A stretch of 64,000 bases of DNA from Chloroflexota bacterium (GCA_028873965.1 JAPPMU010000056.1:53680-117679); one strand, 5' to 3'; shown: positions 25,249-33,401, counted from the stretch's first letter. The notes: generated by a model from the sequence alone, not told the origin. Numbers and translations: made by a program.

Positions 25249-26385
25249 CTACCGCTGTTCAATAGGCACGTACTCCCGGTCCATGGGACCGATGTAATGC
25301 AGGCGCGGCCGCAACAGGATGTTGTTTTCGTACTGCTCGATGCACTGCGCCGACCAGCCGGGCACACGACCCAACGCGAAGATGGGAATGAACAGGTCGG
25401 AGGGAATGCCCAGCAGGTGGTAGATAGAGCCGGCGTAGAAGTCCACGTTGACGTAGATGCCGCGGTCGCGGTAGGGGGCCATCACGTCTTCCGACAGGTG
25501 GGTCAGGATCTGGAACCAGCGGGGGTCGCCGCGCTTTTCGCCCAGGGCCTGGGAGCGTTCGCGCAGGTGACGCGCCCGGGGGTCTTCTGCCCTATAGACG
25601 CGGTGACCGAAGCCCATGATGCGCTCGCGATTGTTCAGCTTGTTGCGGGCGTACTCTTCGGCGTTTTCGGGGTTGCCGATCTCCATCGACATCTTCATTA
25701 CTTCTTCAGCCGCGCCGCCGTGCGCTGGCCCCTTCAAAGTGCCCACCGCTCCGGAGACGGCGGCGTGCAGCGTCGAGTTGGTGGACGCGGAAACGCGGGC
25801 GGCGAAGGATGAGGCGTTGACGCCATGTTCGGCGTGCAGGATGAAGTCCACGTCCATCAGGGAGATGGTTTCTTCGTCCGGGGTCTCGTTGAAGAGCATG
25901 TAGAGGAAGTTGCCGGCGTGGTTCAGGTCGAGGTTCGGCGTGACCGGCTCCAATCCGGACCGGATGCGGTGGTGGGCCGTGACGATGGTCGGAGCCTGGG
26001 CGGTCATCCGCAGGGCCTTGCGCACGTTCGCTTCCCTGGAATTGTTCTCGGACTCCTCGTCAAAAGCGGCCAAACCGATGAGGGCAGTCTGGAGGACATC
26101 CATGGGATGCGCTGACTTCACCGCGTCAATGACCGTGATGATCTCATCGGGGATGCGGCGGTTGGCGCGCAGGTAGCCGTCCGTCTCGGCGAGCTCCTCG
26201 TGCGTCGGCAGCTCTCCGTAGAGCACCAGGTGAATGATTTCCTCGAAGGTGGACTTCTCAGCCAGATCGTGGATGTTGTAGCCACGATAGAGCAGTTTTC
26301 CGATTTCGCCGTCGATGAAACTGGACTCCGTGGTGTCCATGTAAACGTTCATCAAACCGCGGTGCAGTTCGGGCTGGTCGGCCAT
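25249..26385 (-). CDS. gltA: Citrate synthase (type II-like, short)
   Basis: 378 aa from the ATG at 26385, with AAGGAG 8-13 nt upstream. It condenses acetyl-CoA and oxaloacetate. Landmarks are the early LLYRGYNIHDLAE, the active-site region LHAEHGVNASSFAARV with its catalytic His, the block KGPAHGGAAEEVMKM, GFGHRVY(R) and the aspartate segment VNVDFYAGS. The length and sequence resemble the monomer of the short archaeal/Gram-positive citrate and methylcitrate synthases. It could act on propionyl-CoA as well. It stands alone, opposite to the LLM gene. Confidence 0.9.
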   Translation of the reverse strand: MADQPELHRGLMNVYMDTTESSFIDGEIGKLLYRGYNIHDLAEKSTFEEIIHLVLYGELPTHEELAETDGYLRANRRIPDEIITVIDAVKSAHPMDVLQTALIGLAAFDEESENNSREANVRKALRMTAQAPTIVTAHHRIRSGLEPVTPNLDLNHAGNFLYMLFNETPDEETISLMDVDFILHAEHGVNASSFAARVSASTNSTLHAAVSGAVGTLKGPAHGGAAEEVMKMSMEIGNPENAEEYARNKLNNRERIMGFGHRVYRAEDPRARHLRERSQALGEKRGDPRWFQILTHLSEDVMAPYRDRGIYVNVDFYAGSIYHLLGIPSDLFIPIFALGRVPGWSAQCIEQYENNILLRPRLHYIGPMDREYVPIEQR

Positions 26386-26544
26386 CTGTTGTACTCCTTG
26401 GTCAGGGGCTTGGCGACGGGGCGCCGCCCCGTTCACGCCGGCGGAAAACGACCGATCCGGCGGTGGATTATGCTAGCATCGGGTTCGGCGGAGTGTCAAC
26501 TGAAATTGCCCGCCGCCCGAGCCACCCGCACGCAGGTTTTGAGT

Positions 26545-27462
26545 ATGGAATACGGCGTGATCCTGCCCAACGTCGGCCCCCTGGCCGACATCGAATCCCT
26601 GGCGCACATCGCCCGAAGCGCGGAGCATCTGGGATACGCCGGCGTGTTCCTCAGCGACCACATCGCCATACCCACTGACCTCCGCTCGGCGTACCCATAT
26701 CGCAGCGACGGACGGTTTCCTCTGACCGCCAGCGACCGCATTCTGGAACCGGTGACAACCCTGGCCTACCTGGCGGCGGTGACCACCCGCCTGCACCTCG
26801 GGTTCAGCGTGCTGGTGCTGCCCTACCGCCATCCGGTGCTGAACGCCAAGATGCTGGGCACGCTGGACGTGATTTCCAACGGCCGGCTCATCGTCGGCGC
26901 CGGCGTGGGCTGGATGGAGGAGGAGTTCGTGGCCCTGGACTCCAACTTTGCCGCCCGGGGAGCAGTTACCGACGAGCACATCACCCTGCTGAAAGCCTTC
27001 TGGACCAATCCCGAACCCGACGTGCGCGGCGCCCATTACAGCGTCACCGGCCTGGGCATGGCTCCGCCGCCCGTGAGCCAACCGCACCCGCCGATCTGGA
27101 CGGGCGGCATCAGCCCACCGGCCCTGCGCCGCGCCGCCAACCTTGCCGACGGATGGCACGGCGTCCGACAGAGCCCGACCGACGTGGCGCGGGTGGCGGC
27201 GCGAATCGGCGAACTGCGCGCGTCACGCGGCGAAACCATGGATGGTTTCACCATCTCCCTGCGCGCCGGCCTGGACGTTACGGACGAGCCTTTCGTGGGC
27301 TCGTCACGAACTCCGCTGCGAGGATCTCCGGAGCAGGTGGCAGTCGATCTGGCCGAATACCAGGGAGCCGGTCTGGAGTACCTCGTGGTCGAACCCCGGG
27401 CCGCCACTCCGGAGCAACTGATCGAACAGCTGGGACGGTTCGCCGCTGTTGACCGGCCCTGA
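26545..27462 (+). CDS. Luciferase-like (LLM class) oxidoreductase
   Basis: 305 aa, F420-dependent class. The N-terminus MEYGVILPNVGPLADIE and LSDHIAIP are typical, followed by TTRLHLGFSVLVLPYRHPV, SNGRLIVGAGVGWMEEEF and PPIWTGG. These resemble the Rv2161c/Rv3520c-like F420 subfamily. A TATGCT at about 26469 is a possible -10. The frame stays open upstream for another 115 codons, but the conserved N-terminus fixes the ATG. It converges with the SDR gene, the stops being separated by one base. Confidence 0.88.
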   Translation: MEYGVILPNVGPLADIESLAHIARSAEHLGYAGVFLSDHIAIPTDLRSAYPYRSDGRFPLTASDRILEPVTTLAYLAAVTTRLHLGFSVLVLPYRHPVLNAKMLGTLDVISNGRLIVGAGVGWMEEEFVALDSNFAARGAVTDEHITLLKAFWTNPEPDVRGAHYSVTGLGMAPPPVSQPHPPIWTGGISPPALRRAANLADGWHGVRQSPTDVARVAARIGELRASRGETMDGFTISLRAGLDVTDEPFVGSSRTPLRGSPEQVAVDLAEYQGAGLEYLVVEPRAATPEQLIEQLGRFAAVDRP

Positions 27463-27463
27463 G

Positions 27464-28222
27464 CTACTGGGCCGTCCAGCCTCCGTCCACCACCACCTCG
27501 CTGCCGGTGACAAAGGACGACTCGTCGGAGGCCAGGTAGAGCACGGCGTTGGCGACTTCCTCGGCCTCGCCATAGCGTCCCATGGGGATGCGGGCCAACA
27601 TGATCGACAGGCGTTCGGGATCGTCGCGGCCGGCCCGGGTCATCTCGGTGACGATGGGGCCGGGGTGAACCGAGTTGACCCGGATGCCCCGGTTGGCGTA
27701 CTGCAACGCGGCGGCCTTGGTGAAGATGCGGACGCCGCCCTTGGAGGTTTGGTACGCCGACCCGTTGTAGGGAACGCCGACGATACCCAGTTGGGAGGAT
27801 ATGTTGATGATGGAACCGCCGCCGGCCTCCAGCATGGCGGGCACGGCGGCGCGGGTGCCCAAAAAGACGCCCTTCAGGTTCACGTCGATGGTGCGGTCCC
27901 ACAGTTCCACGGGTTCCTCGTGGATCTGGAACGAACTGCTGCCGATGCCGGCGTTGTTGACCAGCACGTCGAGGCTGCCAAACTGTCCCACCGCCTCGGC
28001 CACGGCCGTCTGCCAGTCGGCCTCCCGGGTCACGTCCAGGTGCACGTAGCGGCAGCGGCCTCCGTCAGCCGCAATCGATGCCGCGGTCGCCTCGCCTTCC
28101 TCGTCCAGAATGTCGCCGATGACTACGGCGGCACCCTCCCGGGCGAACAGGCGAGCTTCGGACGCTCCCATGCCGCGTGCGCCGCCGCTGATCAACGCGA
28201 CCTTGCCGTCCAACCGTGCCAT
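27464..28222 (-). CDS. SDR family oxidoreductase
   Basis: 252 aa. The NAD-binding motif GGARGMG near residue 14, NNAGIG near 89, the catalytic Ser (NISSQLG) and YQTSK motif, and a C-terminal VVDGGWT are all present. This is a classical SDR, the type annotated as 20-beta-hydroxysteroid or 3-oxoacyl reductases; the true substrate cannot be inferred. It lies tail to tail with the LLM gene. A 80-bp gap separates it from the membrane protein upstream. Confidence 0.9.
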   Translation of the reverse strand: MARLDGKVALISGGARGMGASEARLFAREGAAVVIGDILDEEGEATAASIAADGGRCRYVHLDVTREADWQTAVAEAVGQFGSLDVLVNNAGIGSSSFQIHEEPVELWDRTIDVNLKGVFLGTRAAVPAMLEAGGGSIINISSQLGIVGVPYNGSAYQTSKGGVRIFTKAAALQYANRGIRVNSVHPGPIVTEMTRAGRDDPERLSIMLARIPMGRYGEAEEVANAVLYLASDESSFVTGSEVVVDGGWTAQ

Positions 28223-28302
28223 GGTTATCCACCTCGCTGAAAATTCTTGCCCAAGATTACCGCCGGCTCACTCGGAATGTGCCGGCAAACAGAACTCTAG
28301 CG

Positions 28303-28731
28303 CTATCCACGCCTGGCCAGGCGCCCGCGGTGCGACCAGACTATCCACGCCAGATTCAGTCCCAGCATGGCAATCATGGTCACTCTAGCCCAGTAGAAGA
28401 ACGGATCCGGCAAAAGATCGGGGAACGGATAAATGCCGAAAGCCCAGCCCAGATAAAATGCCGCCAGCGCCCCGGCAGTTAGCGGCACGTATCGGAATGA
28501 TAGGAGCGTTCCAAACGCACTCAACACCACAAGAACCGGCGGCAGAATAAGCACAACCGAATGTGGCGAGACAGCTGGCCAGAACAGGGTATAGATTCCA
28601 AGTAACCCCAGATAAAACACCGGCAACGCCAGCAACATCAACAGCAACACGACCGCGATTCTTACCAGCGTTCCATCGAAAGTCCTGGTTCTGATAGGGG
28701 CGTTCCGCAGTCGCGTCTCCAAAGACTCCAT
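28303..28731 (-). CDS. Four-helix membrane protein, unrecognised
   Basis: 142 aa, four hydrophobic helices (about residues 23-50, 57-78, 82-100 and 110-130). The N-terminus is basic with RIRTRTFDGT, and the C-terminus is Arg-rich, predicting both ends inside. No family is recognised. An alternative frame over the same DNA (28385-28759) lacks a convincing protein pattern. It lies between the SDR and a truncated repeat element. Confidence 0.6.
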   Translation of the reverse strand: MESLETRLRNAPIRTRTFDGTLVRIAVVLLLMLLALPVFYLGLLGIYTLFWPAVSPHSVVLILPPVLVVLSAFGTLLSFRYVPLTAGALAAFYLGWAFGIYPFPDLLPDPFFYWARVTMIAMLGLNLAWIVWSHRGRLARRG

Positions 28732-28750
28732 GATTCCTCCTGTCCTGCCT

Positions 28751-28855
28751 ACCTGTCATTGCGAGCGCAGCGTGGCAATCTCGTCAAGGCAGGAGACGTT
28801 GCTATCGCGGCGAGATTGCCGCGCCGCTGTCGCTCCTCGCAATGACAACAAAGGT
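28751..28855. repeat. Core-only copy of the MITE-like element
   Basis: Two facing arms, CTGTCATTGCGAGCGCAGCG at the left and GTCGCTCCTCGCAATGACA at the right, carry the family core, but the GTACCC-containing ends are missing. It lies between a membrane protein gene and the Eis-type gene (stop at 28858). Confidence 0.75.
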
Positions 28856-28857
28856 CG

Positions 28858-30048
28858 TCAGAAGTTATATGGCGTCCACGGCTTCAGAGCCACGGCAAAC
28901 GCCCGGTCCGCCCGCTCAACTGAGCCGCGCGTGGTCTCATCCACCAGGCCGGCCTGTTGCAGCGTGTTGAAGCTGGCCGCGCCCAGGTAAACCGAAGCCA
29001 GCGCCGATGCGTCGATGGCCAGGTCAGCGCCGCCGGTGACCCGCCGACAATGGCCGCCCTCAGCTGACATTTCCAGGCTCCAGCACCCCCGGTTCCAGTC
29101 GCAGAAATCGTCGCGGATTTCCAGGGTCAGCTGGTCTCCGGCGGCGTAGGTGCGCTGCTCCAAAGCGGCGGCGGCGTCCACGACCCGGACCCACAGGCCG
29201 TCGCGGGCAGAACGCTGTAACCGCCGCGGGTCGGCCAGCATCCAGGGCAGCGGGTCGTCCTCCGGGCGTTTCATGGCCTCGGTACGCTCGTAAAGGTCCA
29301 GGTCGAAGCAGAACCGCCACAGTGCAGCGGATGCCTCCCGCGTGACGGCCACCAACTCGTTGACCGTCACCGTGGGCCGCTGGGTGCGGTAGCTGGCATA
29401 ACCGTTGATGCGCCCGTCCTCCACGTAGGCCACGTGGAACACGCCACCGGACCCTCCCTGGGCGTGGATGGGGTCGCTGGCCATATCCTGCCAGTGGTGC
29501 ATGGCGCGCTGGAACACCGCGGGCCGGCCCTGGGTTCCCCGACGGGACACGTCGGGCAGCTTGTCCATGATGTCCGCCGGGTCCACGAACTCCAGGCGGC
29601 CGGGGCTCTCGTGGCGGCGAGCATAGGCGCTGTGGCGCTTTTCGATGGACCACTGCTCGTGTACGGCGCCGATGCCGTAGCCGAAACGCCCGTAGATGCC
29701 GCTCTCGGTGGCGAACAGGGCGGCCAGAGGCTCGCCTCGTTCGTGGATGCCGTCGATCTGGTGGCGCATCATCCGGGTCATGATGCCCCGCCGGGTGTGG
29801 GTGGGCTGCACCTCGACGTTGGACACGCCGGCCACTGCGGATGTGCCACCGGGTATCGACATCTCCAGCAGGTGGGAGTGGCATCCGCCGACGATCTGCC
29901 CATCCTCAAACACGGCGATGGATCGCGCCAGGTCGAAACGAGGGCGCAGCCGCTCCGGGTCGTGGGCCAGGCGGTTGCCATGGGCCCGCGACTCGGTGGC
30001 CATCCACCGCTCAAACTCGTCGGGGGTGATGTTTCGCAGTTCCAGCAT
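28858..30048 (-). CDS. Eis-family GNAT N-acetyltransferase
   Basis: 396 aa, the usual length for Eis-type acetyltransferases (two GNAT folds plus a sterol-carrier-like C-terminal domain). The acetyl-CoA loop is visible as VQPTHTRRGIMTRMM near residue 85. FATESGIYGRFGYG is a second family hallmark. The protein ends in Phe; in Mycobacterium Eis the C-terminal carboxylate of a terminal Phe acts in catalysis, so the end is conserved. Known members acetylate amines of aminoglycosides or peptides. It follows the HigA-like gene by 5 nt. Confidence 0.88.
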   Translation of the reverse strand: MLELRNITPDEFERWMATESRAHGNRLAHDPERLRPRFDLARSIAVFEDGQIVGGCHSHLLEMSIPGGTSAVAGVSNVEVQPTHTRRGIMTRMMRHQIDGIHERGEPLAALFATESGIYGRFGYGIGAVHEQWSIEKRHSAYARRHESPGRLEFVDPADIMDKLPDVSRRGTQGRPAVFQRAMHHWQDMASDPIHAQGGSGGVFHVAYVEDGRINGYASYRTQRPTVTVNELVAVTREASAALWRFCFDLDLYERTEAMKRPEDDPLPWMLADPRRLQRSARDGLWVRVVDAAAALEQRTYAAGDQLTLEIRDDFCDWNRGCWSLEMSAEGGHCRRVTGGADLAIDASALASVYLGAASFNTLQQAGLVDETTRGSVERADRAFAVALKPWTPYNF

Positions 30049-30053
30049 CCAAC

Positions 30054-30407
30054 CTAACCTGCGCCGCTTGTTGAAGAGTAGGCAACCACGGCGTTCAGTT
30101 TATCAGCAAACCGATCTTCAGCTGTTTCCAGATCATACTGGCTTTGCAGACCCATCCAGAAGCCGGCGGAGTTCCCGAAATAGCGGGAGAACAACAACGC
30201 GGTCTCCGCCGTAATGGACCGTTCACCGTGGACGATAGCATGAATTCGTCTGGCGTCCACGCCGATGGCCTTGGCCAGCCGGTACTGCGTGACATTCATT
30301 GGCCGGAGAAATTCCTCGTCGAGTATCTCCCCCGGATGGATGGGCGGCAGCCGTTCGGAGTTATGTGCCTCTTGACTGGGCAAGATCGCTTCTCTTGCTG
30401 TATCCAT
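30054..30407 (-). CDS. higA: HigA/VapI-type XRE antitoxin
   Basis: 117 aa. The HigA pattern is clear: PPIHPGEILDEEFLRPMNVTQ then LAKAIGVDARRIHAIVHGERSIT (helix-turn-helix) then ETALLFSRYFGNSAGFWMGLQ. HigA binds its operator and a HigB RNase. No higB is adjacent; upstream is instead a VapC-like toxin, 74 nt away. It may therefore be an orphan regulator or a remnant of a lost pair. I chose the ATG at 30407; an upstream TTG at 30479 is unlikely. Confidence 0.85.
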   Translation of the reverse strand: MDTAREAILPSQEAHNSERLPPIHPGEILDEEFLRPMNVTQYRLAKAIGVDARRIHAIVHGERSITAETALLFSRYFGNSAGFWMGLQSQYDLETAEDRFADKLNAVVAYSSTSGAG

Positions 30408-30481
30408 AACCAAGTGATGTTTTTTGGTTGTGGGTCTGCTTGCGTACAGTTGGCAATCGCAGGATTTCTGCGACCGCAATT

Positions 30482-30886
30482 TTACTCGATGGGGTTCAAT
30501 GTTGGCACGCCCGTGGGCATGAAGTGCCGCACGTTGCGAGTTACTACAGTAAAGCCATGTTCCAGGGCTGTAGCGGCAATGAGCAGGTCCACACTATTGT
30601 TCCCGATGGTTGCAGAAAGGCGACCCCACCGGCGGGCAATCGCGACATCCACGGGAAGAACTCGGTCCTGGTAGAAGGCCAACACCCGGCCGAGCCAGTT
30701 TCCCAATTCGTCAGCGAAAGCAGGGTTGCGTCGCCGCTGCTGCTCGATCCCACGTTCTATTTCGCCGATGGTTACGACGCTAACGTGAAGGTTAGAGGTT
30801 TGATGCGTTTCCACCCAACGCACTAGCTTGGGATTTCGGTCGCTTCTGCGCAGTGAAGACAGTACGTCGGTGTCGAGGAGGAACAT
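30482..30886 (-). CDS. VapC/FitB-type PIN-domain toxin
   Basis: 134 aa. Acidic PIN residues lie in LLDTDVLS (Asp near 5 and 7), TIGEIERG (Glu near 42) and NSVDLLIAATALEHG (Asp near 100), with the final TRNVRHF. This is a full FitB/VapC RNase domain. The ATG at 30886 overlaps the preceding stop as TGATG. That preceding gene is not a normal vapB but a DUF429 protein whose C-terminal tail looks like an antitoxin, so this toxin is probably inhibited by the fused tail. Confidence 0.88.
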   Translation of the reverse strand: MFLLDTDVLSSLRRSDRNPKLVRWVETHQTSNLHVSVVTIGEIERGIEQQRRRNPAFADELGNWLGRVLAFYQDRVLPVDVAIARRWGRLSATIGNNSVDLLIAATALEHGFTVVTRNVRHFMPTGVPTLNPIE

Positions 30887-31893
30887 CACAAGTCCAGCGG
30901 CCGGTTGGAAATGGGCAAACGCTCAAACTCCTGGTCATCCTGAGGGATTTCCAAGAGCAACTCGCCGAAGGTGGGCGTCTGTGGTTGCTCAAGCCTCTGA
31001 AACTGGTCGTATTTTTCTACCGATCTGAGGCAAACGTCGAGCTTATTGCAAGTAGTCTGAAGGATTTCCCGCGTTGAGTCTGACGTGGGCGTTACCATGT
31101 AACCCGTCTGGAGATCTCCAATCACGCATACCCCGTTGGTCTGTCGTCGCCATTGTGTGGCGATCAGCAGGCAAAGCGCGGCGTCGATCTTGTCCTGATG
31201 GAGCTTTCTAGGTCTTCTGGGCGCGTCCCACGGTACAACCATCTCCCCTGCCCACTGCGAAAGCTCTTGGAGACCGATCCGTTCTGCACAGTAGGCGACG
31301 GTTTCGCACACAGATTTCCAGTCATCCAAGGAAAAACGATTCTCTCCCCATCTATTTTCGGGATCGTATCTAGCTGCTGACTCGCGATCCATGAACATCG
31401 GATTTAGCCCTGCCAATGCCAATGCTGGATAAACCTCAATGACGTGTGTGTTTCCAGTCGCCTGAAAATCCACGAAGGCGCGATGGTCGTCTTCAGCGGT
31501 TCTACCAGAATATGCGCACGGCCCAATTCTTTCCATGAATCTCCAAAGGGGAGATTCATTTCCGTGCAAATAAACGTTGTTGAAACCTTGGCCTCGTTCG
31601 GTTCGATTAGCCATTAGAGCGCCACTGTTCAATTCCTGCATCAACGCATCAGCTACGACGTCCACAGGTCGACAACCCTTGTCGTTGGGAACTATGATCG
31701 GCTGGTCAATGGCAACCAGTACGTCATCGCACTCCCGCTGAAAACCTCCGATGATATCGGCTGCATCGGCAAAACCGACAAGGCAGGGAGGCGGAGCTTT
31801 CTCGAGGTCGCCATCCTTAAAAACTGCCCACGCTATCGCTCCCGCGCGATGGCCGCCCCAAGCAGAATCGAACCCTACAAGTGCTTCTTTCAT
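30886..31893 (-). CDS. DUF429 predicted nuclease with an antitoxin-like C-terminal tail
   Basis: 335 aa. Residues 1 to about 275 are a DUF429 protein (RNase H-like fold): GFDSAWGGHRAGAIAWA, AIDQPIIVPN, then RPVD, then VIEVYPALALAGL and DKIDAALCLLIATQWRR. Residues about 290-335 are extra for the family. They include TFGELLLEIPQDDQEFERL and end in an acidic/hydrophobic PLDL, which resembles the toxin-binding tails of Phd/VapB antitoxins. The stop overlaps the VapC start (TGATG), the arrangement expected for an antitoxin gene. I infer a fusion in which DUF429 replaces the DNA-binding part of an antitoxin. Confidence 0.75.
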   Translation of the reverse strand: MKEALVGFDSAWGGHRAGAIAWAVFKDGDLEKAPPPCLVGFADAADIIGGFQRECDDVLVAIDQPIIVPNDKGCRPVDVVADALMQELNSGALMANRTERGQGFNNVYLHGNESPLWRFMERIGPCAYSGRTAEDDHRAFVDFQATGNTHVIEVYPALALAGLNPMFMDRESAARYDPENRWGENRFSLDDWKSVCETVAYCAERIGLQELSQWAGEMVVPWDAPRRPRKLHQDKIDAALCLLIATQWRRQTNGVCVIGDLQTGYMVTPTSDSTREILQTTCNKLDVCLRSVEKYDQFQRLEQPQTPTFGELLLEIPQDDQEFERLPISNRPLDL

Positions 31894-31899
31894 GATTGA

Positions 31900-31977
31900 T
31901 CACATGCTAGACCTTGGAACTTTATAACATCCCAACCCTACTAATTTACGCGCGGCCACCAGTACATCACCTGACCG
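31900..31977 (-). pseudogene. Remnant of a hicA toxin gene
   Basis: Directly after hicB on the minus strand, a frame reads SGDVLVAARKLVGLGCYKVP before stopping at 31900. It resembles the first helix and strand of HicA toxins, which begin with S-G-(K/R)-(D/E)-(V/L) and a K-L-G-(F/Y) motif, but has no start codon and lacks the G-x-H active-site part. It would leave the hicB gene without a toxin. Confidence 0.45.
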
Positions 31978-32218
31978 GGACCGTGACGACAGCCTCAACT
32001 GACACCGGGCTCATCGCATCATCAACTTGGATTTCCGTCGGGAGAGAACGGCCTTCATCCTCGCAGATCTCCAACACCACCGCAAAGGCATCTTCCGCGT
32101 TAACCAGGCACTCCACGATGGTGTCGCCCTCGGTGATCAGCTCCGGCAAAACGGGAGAGGTAACGGTGTACCCTCCTTCAGGCTGCGGTTCCAGGATCAG
32201 TGGTATCTTCGCAATCAT
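31967..32218 (-). CDS. hicB: HicB-like antitoxin, orphan
   Basis: 83 aa from the ATG at 32218. The pattern IPLILEPQPEGGYTVTSPVLPELITEGDTIVECLVNAEDA is the HicB partial RNase H fold. There is no C-terminal helix-turn-helix or ribbon-helix-helix domain, as in short HicB forms. No intact hicA is present; only a fragment follows. The gene begins 40 bp downstream of the tRNA 3' end, which makes it the first gene of the block inserted after that tRNA. Confidence 0.75.
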   Translation of the reverse strand: MIAKIPLILEPQPEGGYTVTSPVLPELITEGDTIVECLVNAEDAFAVVLEICEDEGRSLPTEIQVDDAMSPVSVEAVVTVPVR

Positions 32219-32258
32219 AGGGGAACTCTTGAAGGGCACAATTTGGGGATGTTGCACA

Positions 32259-32333
32259 TGGTGGGCCCGACAGGGTTCGAACCTGTGACCTGCCGATTAT
32301 GAGTCGGATGCTCTTCCACTGAGCTACGTGCCC
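32259..32333 (-). tRNA. tRNA with anticodon CAT, copy A (Met or lysidine-type Ile)
   Basis: The minus strand folds as a tRNA with encoded CCA (32259-32261). The D arm is GCTC/GAGC, the anticodon loop CTCATAA and the T arm ACAGG-TTCGAAC-CCTGT. The acceptor GGGCACG pairs with CGGGCCC except for an A-G mismatch at 5-68; position 27-43 is also unpaired (T-C). Both copies share these flaws, so either they are tolerated or both are decayed. Whether it is elongator Met or Ile2 cannot be decided by eye. It is identical over all 75 nt to the copy at 33402-33476. Confidence 0.88.
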
Positions 32334-32397
32334 CGGACGCATGGCGCGATGGTTGATGCTGTGCCACGATTCAGGTTAGACCCCGACCGCCCAATCG

Positions 32398-32478
32398 TCA
32401 AATGCCCAGGCGTTGGCGGTATTCCGGGTCCCACGGCGCCAACTGCCGGCGCTCCACCAGTTCCTGCGGATCCAGCAT
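32398..32478 (-). pseudogene. Duplicated tail of the CoA-transferase gene
   Basis: The last 26 codons of the CaiB-type gene at 33541-34893 recur here, ending in EYRQRLGI and the same stop. The copy reads DPQELVERRQLAPWDPE where the intact gene has AAWDQE. The rest of the gene is absent. It marks the far end of the duplicated block and is a dead fragment. Confidence 0.85.
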
Positions 32479-32500
32479 ACACTCCCGGGCCCACCGGCCC

Positions 32501-32767
32501 TTACGGAAAGTAGCGGTAGATTTCGCCCCGGGGTAGGAAGCGGCGCAGGACGGCTGTCTCGCCGTCCATCGTAATGCCCAGGCGATAGTCGCCTATTCTG
32601 ATGCGGTAGTGCTGCCCTTCGGCCAGGAGTCGCCTGATCCCGCTGACCTCCGTGATGTCGGCGACTTCGATCAGTTCCTGGATTGTACGGTCCAACCTGC
32701 GCCGGATTTGACTAGAGCCGAGCCGCCTCACATCCCGGCCAAACTGGCGGCTGGGTTCAACAGTCAT
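32501..32767 (-). CDS. RelE/ParE-type toxin
   Basis: 88 aa. The C-terminal half has the RelE-family signature HYRIRIGDYRLGI followed by VLRRFLPRGEIYRYFP. The helical N-terminus contains FGRDVRRL and RRLDRTIQELIEV. Such proteins cleave mRNA on the ribosome (RelE) or poison gyrase (ParE); this one looks more like RelE with its basic R-x-G-x-Y pattern. It overlaps the upstream antitoxin-like gene by 11 nt. It lies within the segment between the two direct repeats. Confidence 0.85.
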   Translation of the reverse strand: MTVEPSRQFGRDVRRLGSSQIRRRLDRTIQELIEVADITEVSGIRRLLAEGQHYRIRIGDYRLGITMDGETAVLRRFLPRGEIYRYFP

Positions 32768-33260
32768 CGGGCGTCCGCAGAGTTTCCAGCACCTCTTCCA
32801 GACTCACCCGGTCATTGACGTCGCCCTCTTCCATAGCCCGAAGCAGCGCTTGGTCTTCTTGCTCTTCGGTCAGCGTTCCATCCCAGAAGAAATCAGCCAC
32901 CACCGCAATTTCCTCGTTGGTGAGTCCATAGAGGTCGTACACCAGCCAGTCGATTTCCTCCTCCATCTCGCCGGTGTTAGCAGACGCGTCTGCGGTCTTC
33001 GCGGCCAGGATGCGGTCAACCAGGCGGACCAGCGGGCGCTGCTTGGCTGCGCTGAGCTTGCGGATGGGAATGGTCTCGCCACGGGACAGGCACCAACGGG
33101 CTAGTGCGGACCTTTGAATGGCGTTGACATACTTGGGCTGCAGTGCATCGTCCTTGCAGAGCGCGGCCTGTTCCCAGCTCCGTACCTTCTTGAGGATGTC
33201 TTGTTCCGCTAACATGGCGGCGTGCTCCGCTTGAGTATCCGGCTGGCGCTGACCTACCAT
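32757..33260 (-). CDS. Methylase-tail/antitoxin chimera upstream of RelE
   Basis: 167 aa. Residues about 75-118 (LVRLVDRILAAKTADASA followed by EEEIDWLVYDLYGLTNEEIAVV) match the C-terminal end of type IIG/Eco57I-like restriction-methylases, where this motif closes the protein. After it comes an acidic end, QALLRAMEEGDVNDRVSLEE and a short tail, like the toxin-binding part of RelB-type antitoxins. It overlaps the RelE gene, the normal antitoxin position. It therefore appears to be a methylase tail fused to an antitoxin tail. The N-terminal 60 residues are unrecognised and the start is uncertain. Confidence 0.65.
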   Translation of the reverse strand: MVGQRQPDTQAEHAAMLAEQDILKKVRSWEQAALCKDDALQPKYVNAIQRSALARWCLSRGETIPIRKLSAAKQRPLVRLVDRILAAKTADASANTGEMEEEIDWLVYDLYGLTNEEIAVVADFFWDGTLTEEQEDQALLRAMEEGDVNDRVSLEEVLETLRTPDDC

Positions 33261-33401
33261 GCCGCCGTTATAGCACGGCTCCGCCGCCGCCTCGTGAATT
33301 GCGGTCGCTACCGGAATGGAGAGTGGTTGATGCCGTGTCTCCGCTCGATTTTGAAGAGCCCCTTGACACGCTGCTCATGCCATTGGCACAAACGATCGTT
33401 C

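Larger units (their letters stand above)
32259..32478. repeat. Direct repeat unit A: tRNA plus 3' end of a CoA-transferase gene
   Basis: This segment repeats at 33402-33621, an offset of 1143 bp. The first 167 bp (32259-32425) are identical; the next 53 bp differ at about six positions; similarity then ends. The left edge of identity coincides exactly with the encoded CCA of the tRNA. Confidence 0.9.

Noticed and set aside
30408..30479. Extended start for the HigA-like gene at a TTG
   Set aside because: The added 24 residues are Cys/Lys rich and not typical; the ATG at 30407 fits the family length.
33261..33401. Possible small gene between the RelE module and tRNA copy B
   Set aside because: Open frames here show no conserved pattern and no ribosome site; it looks like non-coding junction DNA.
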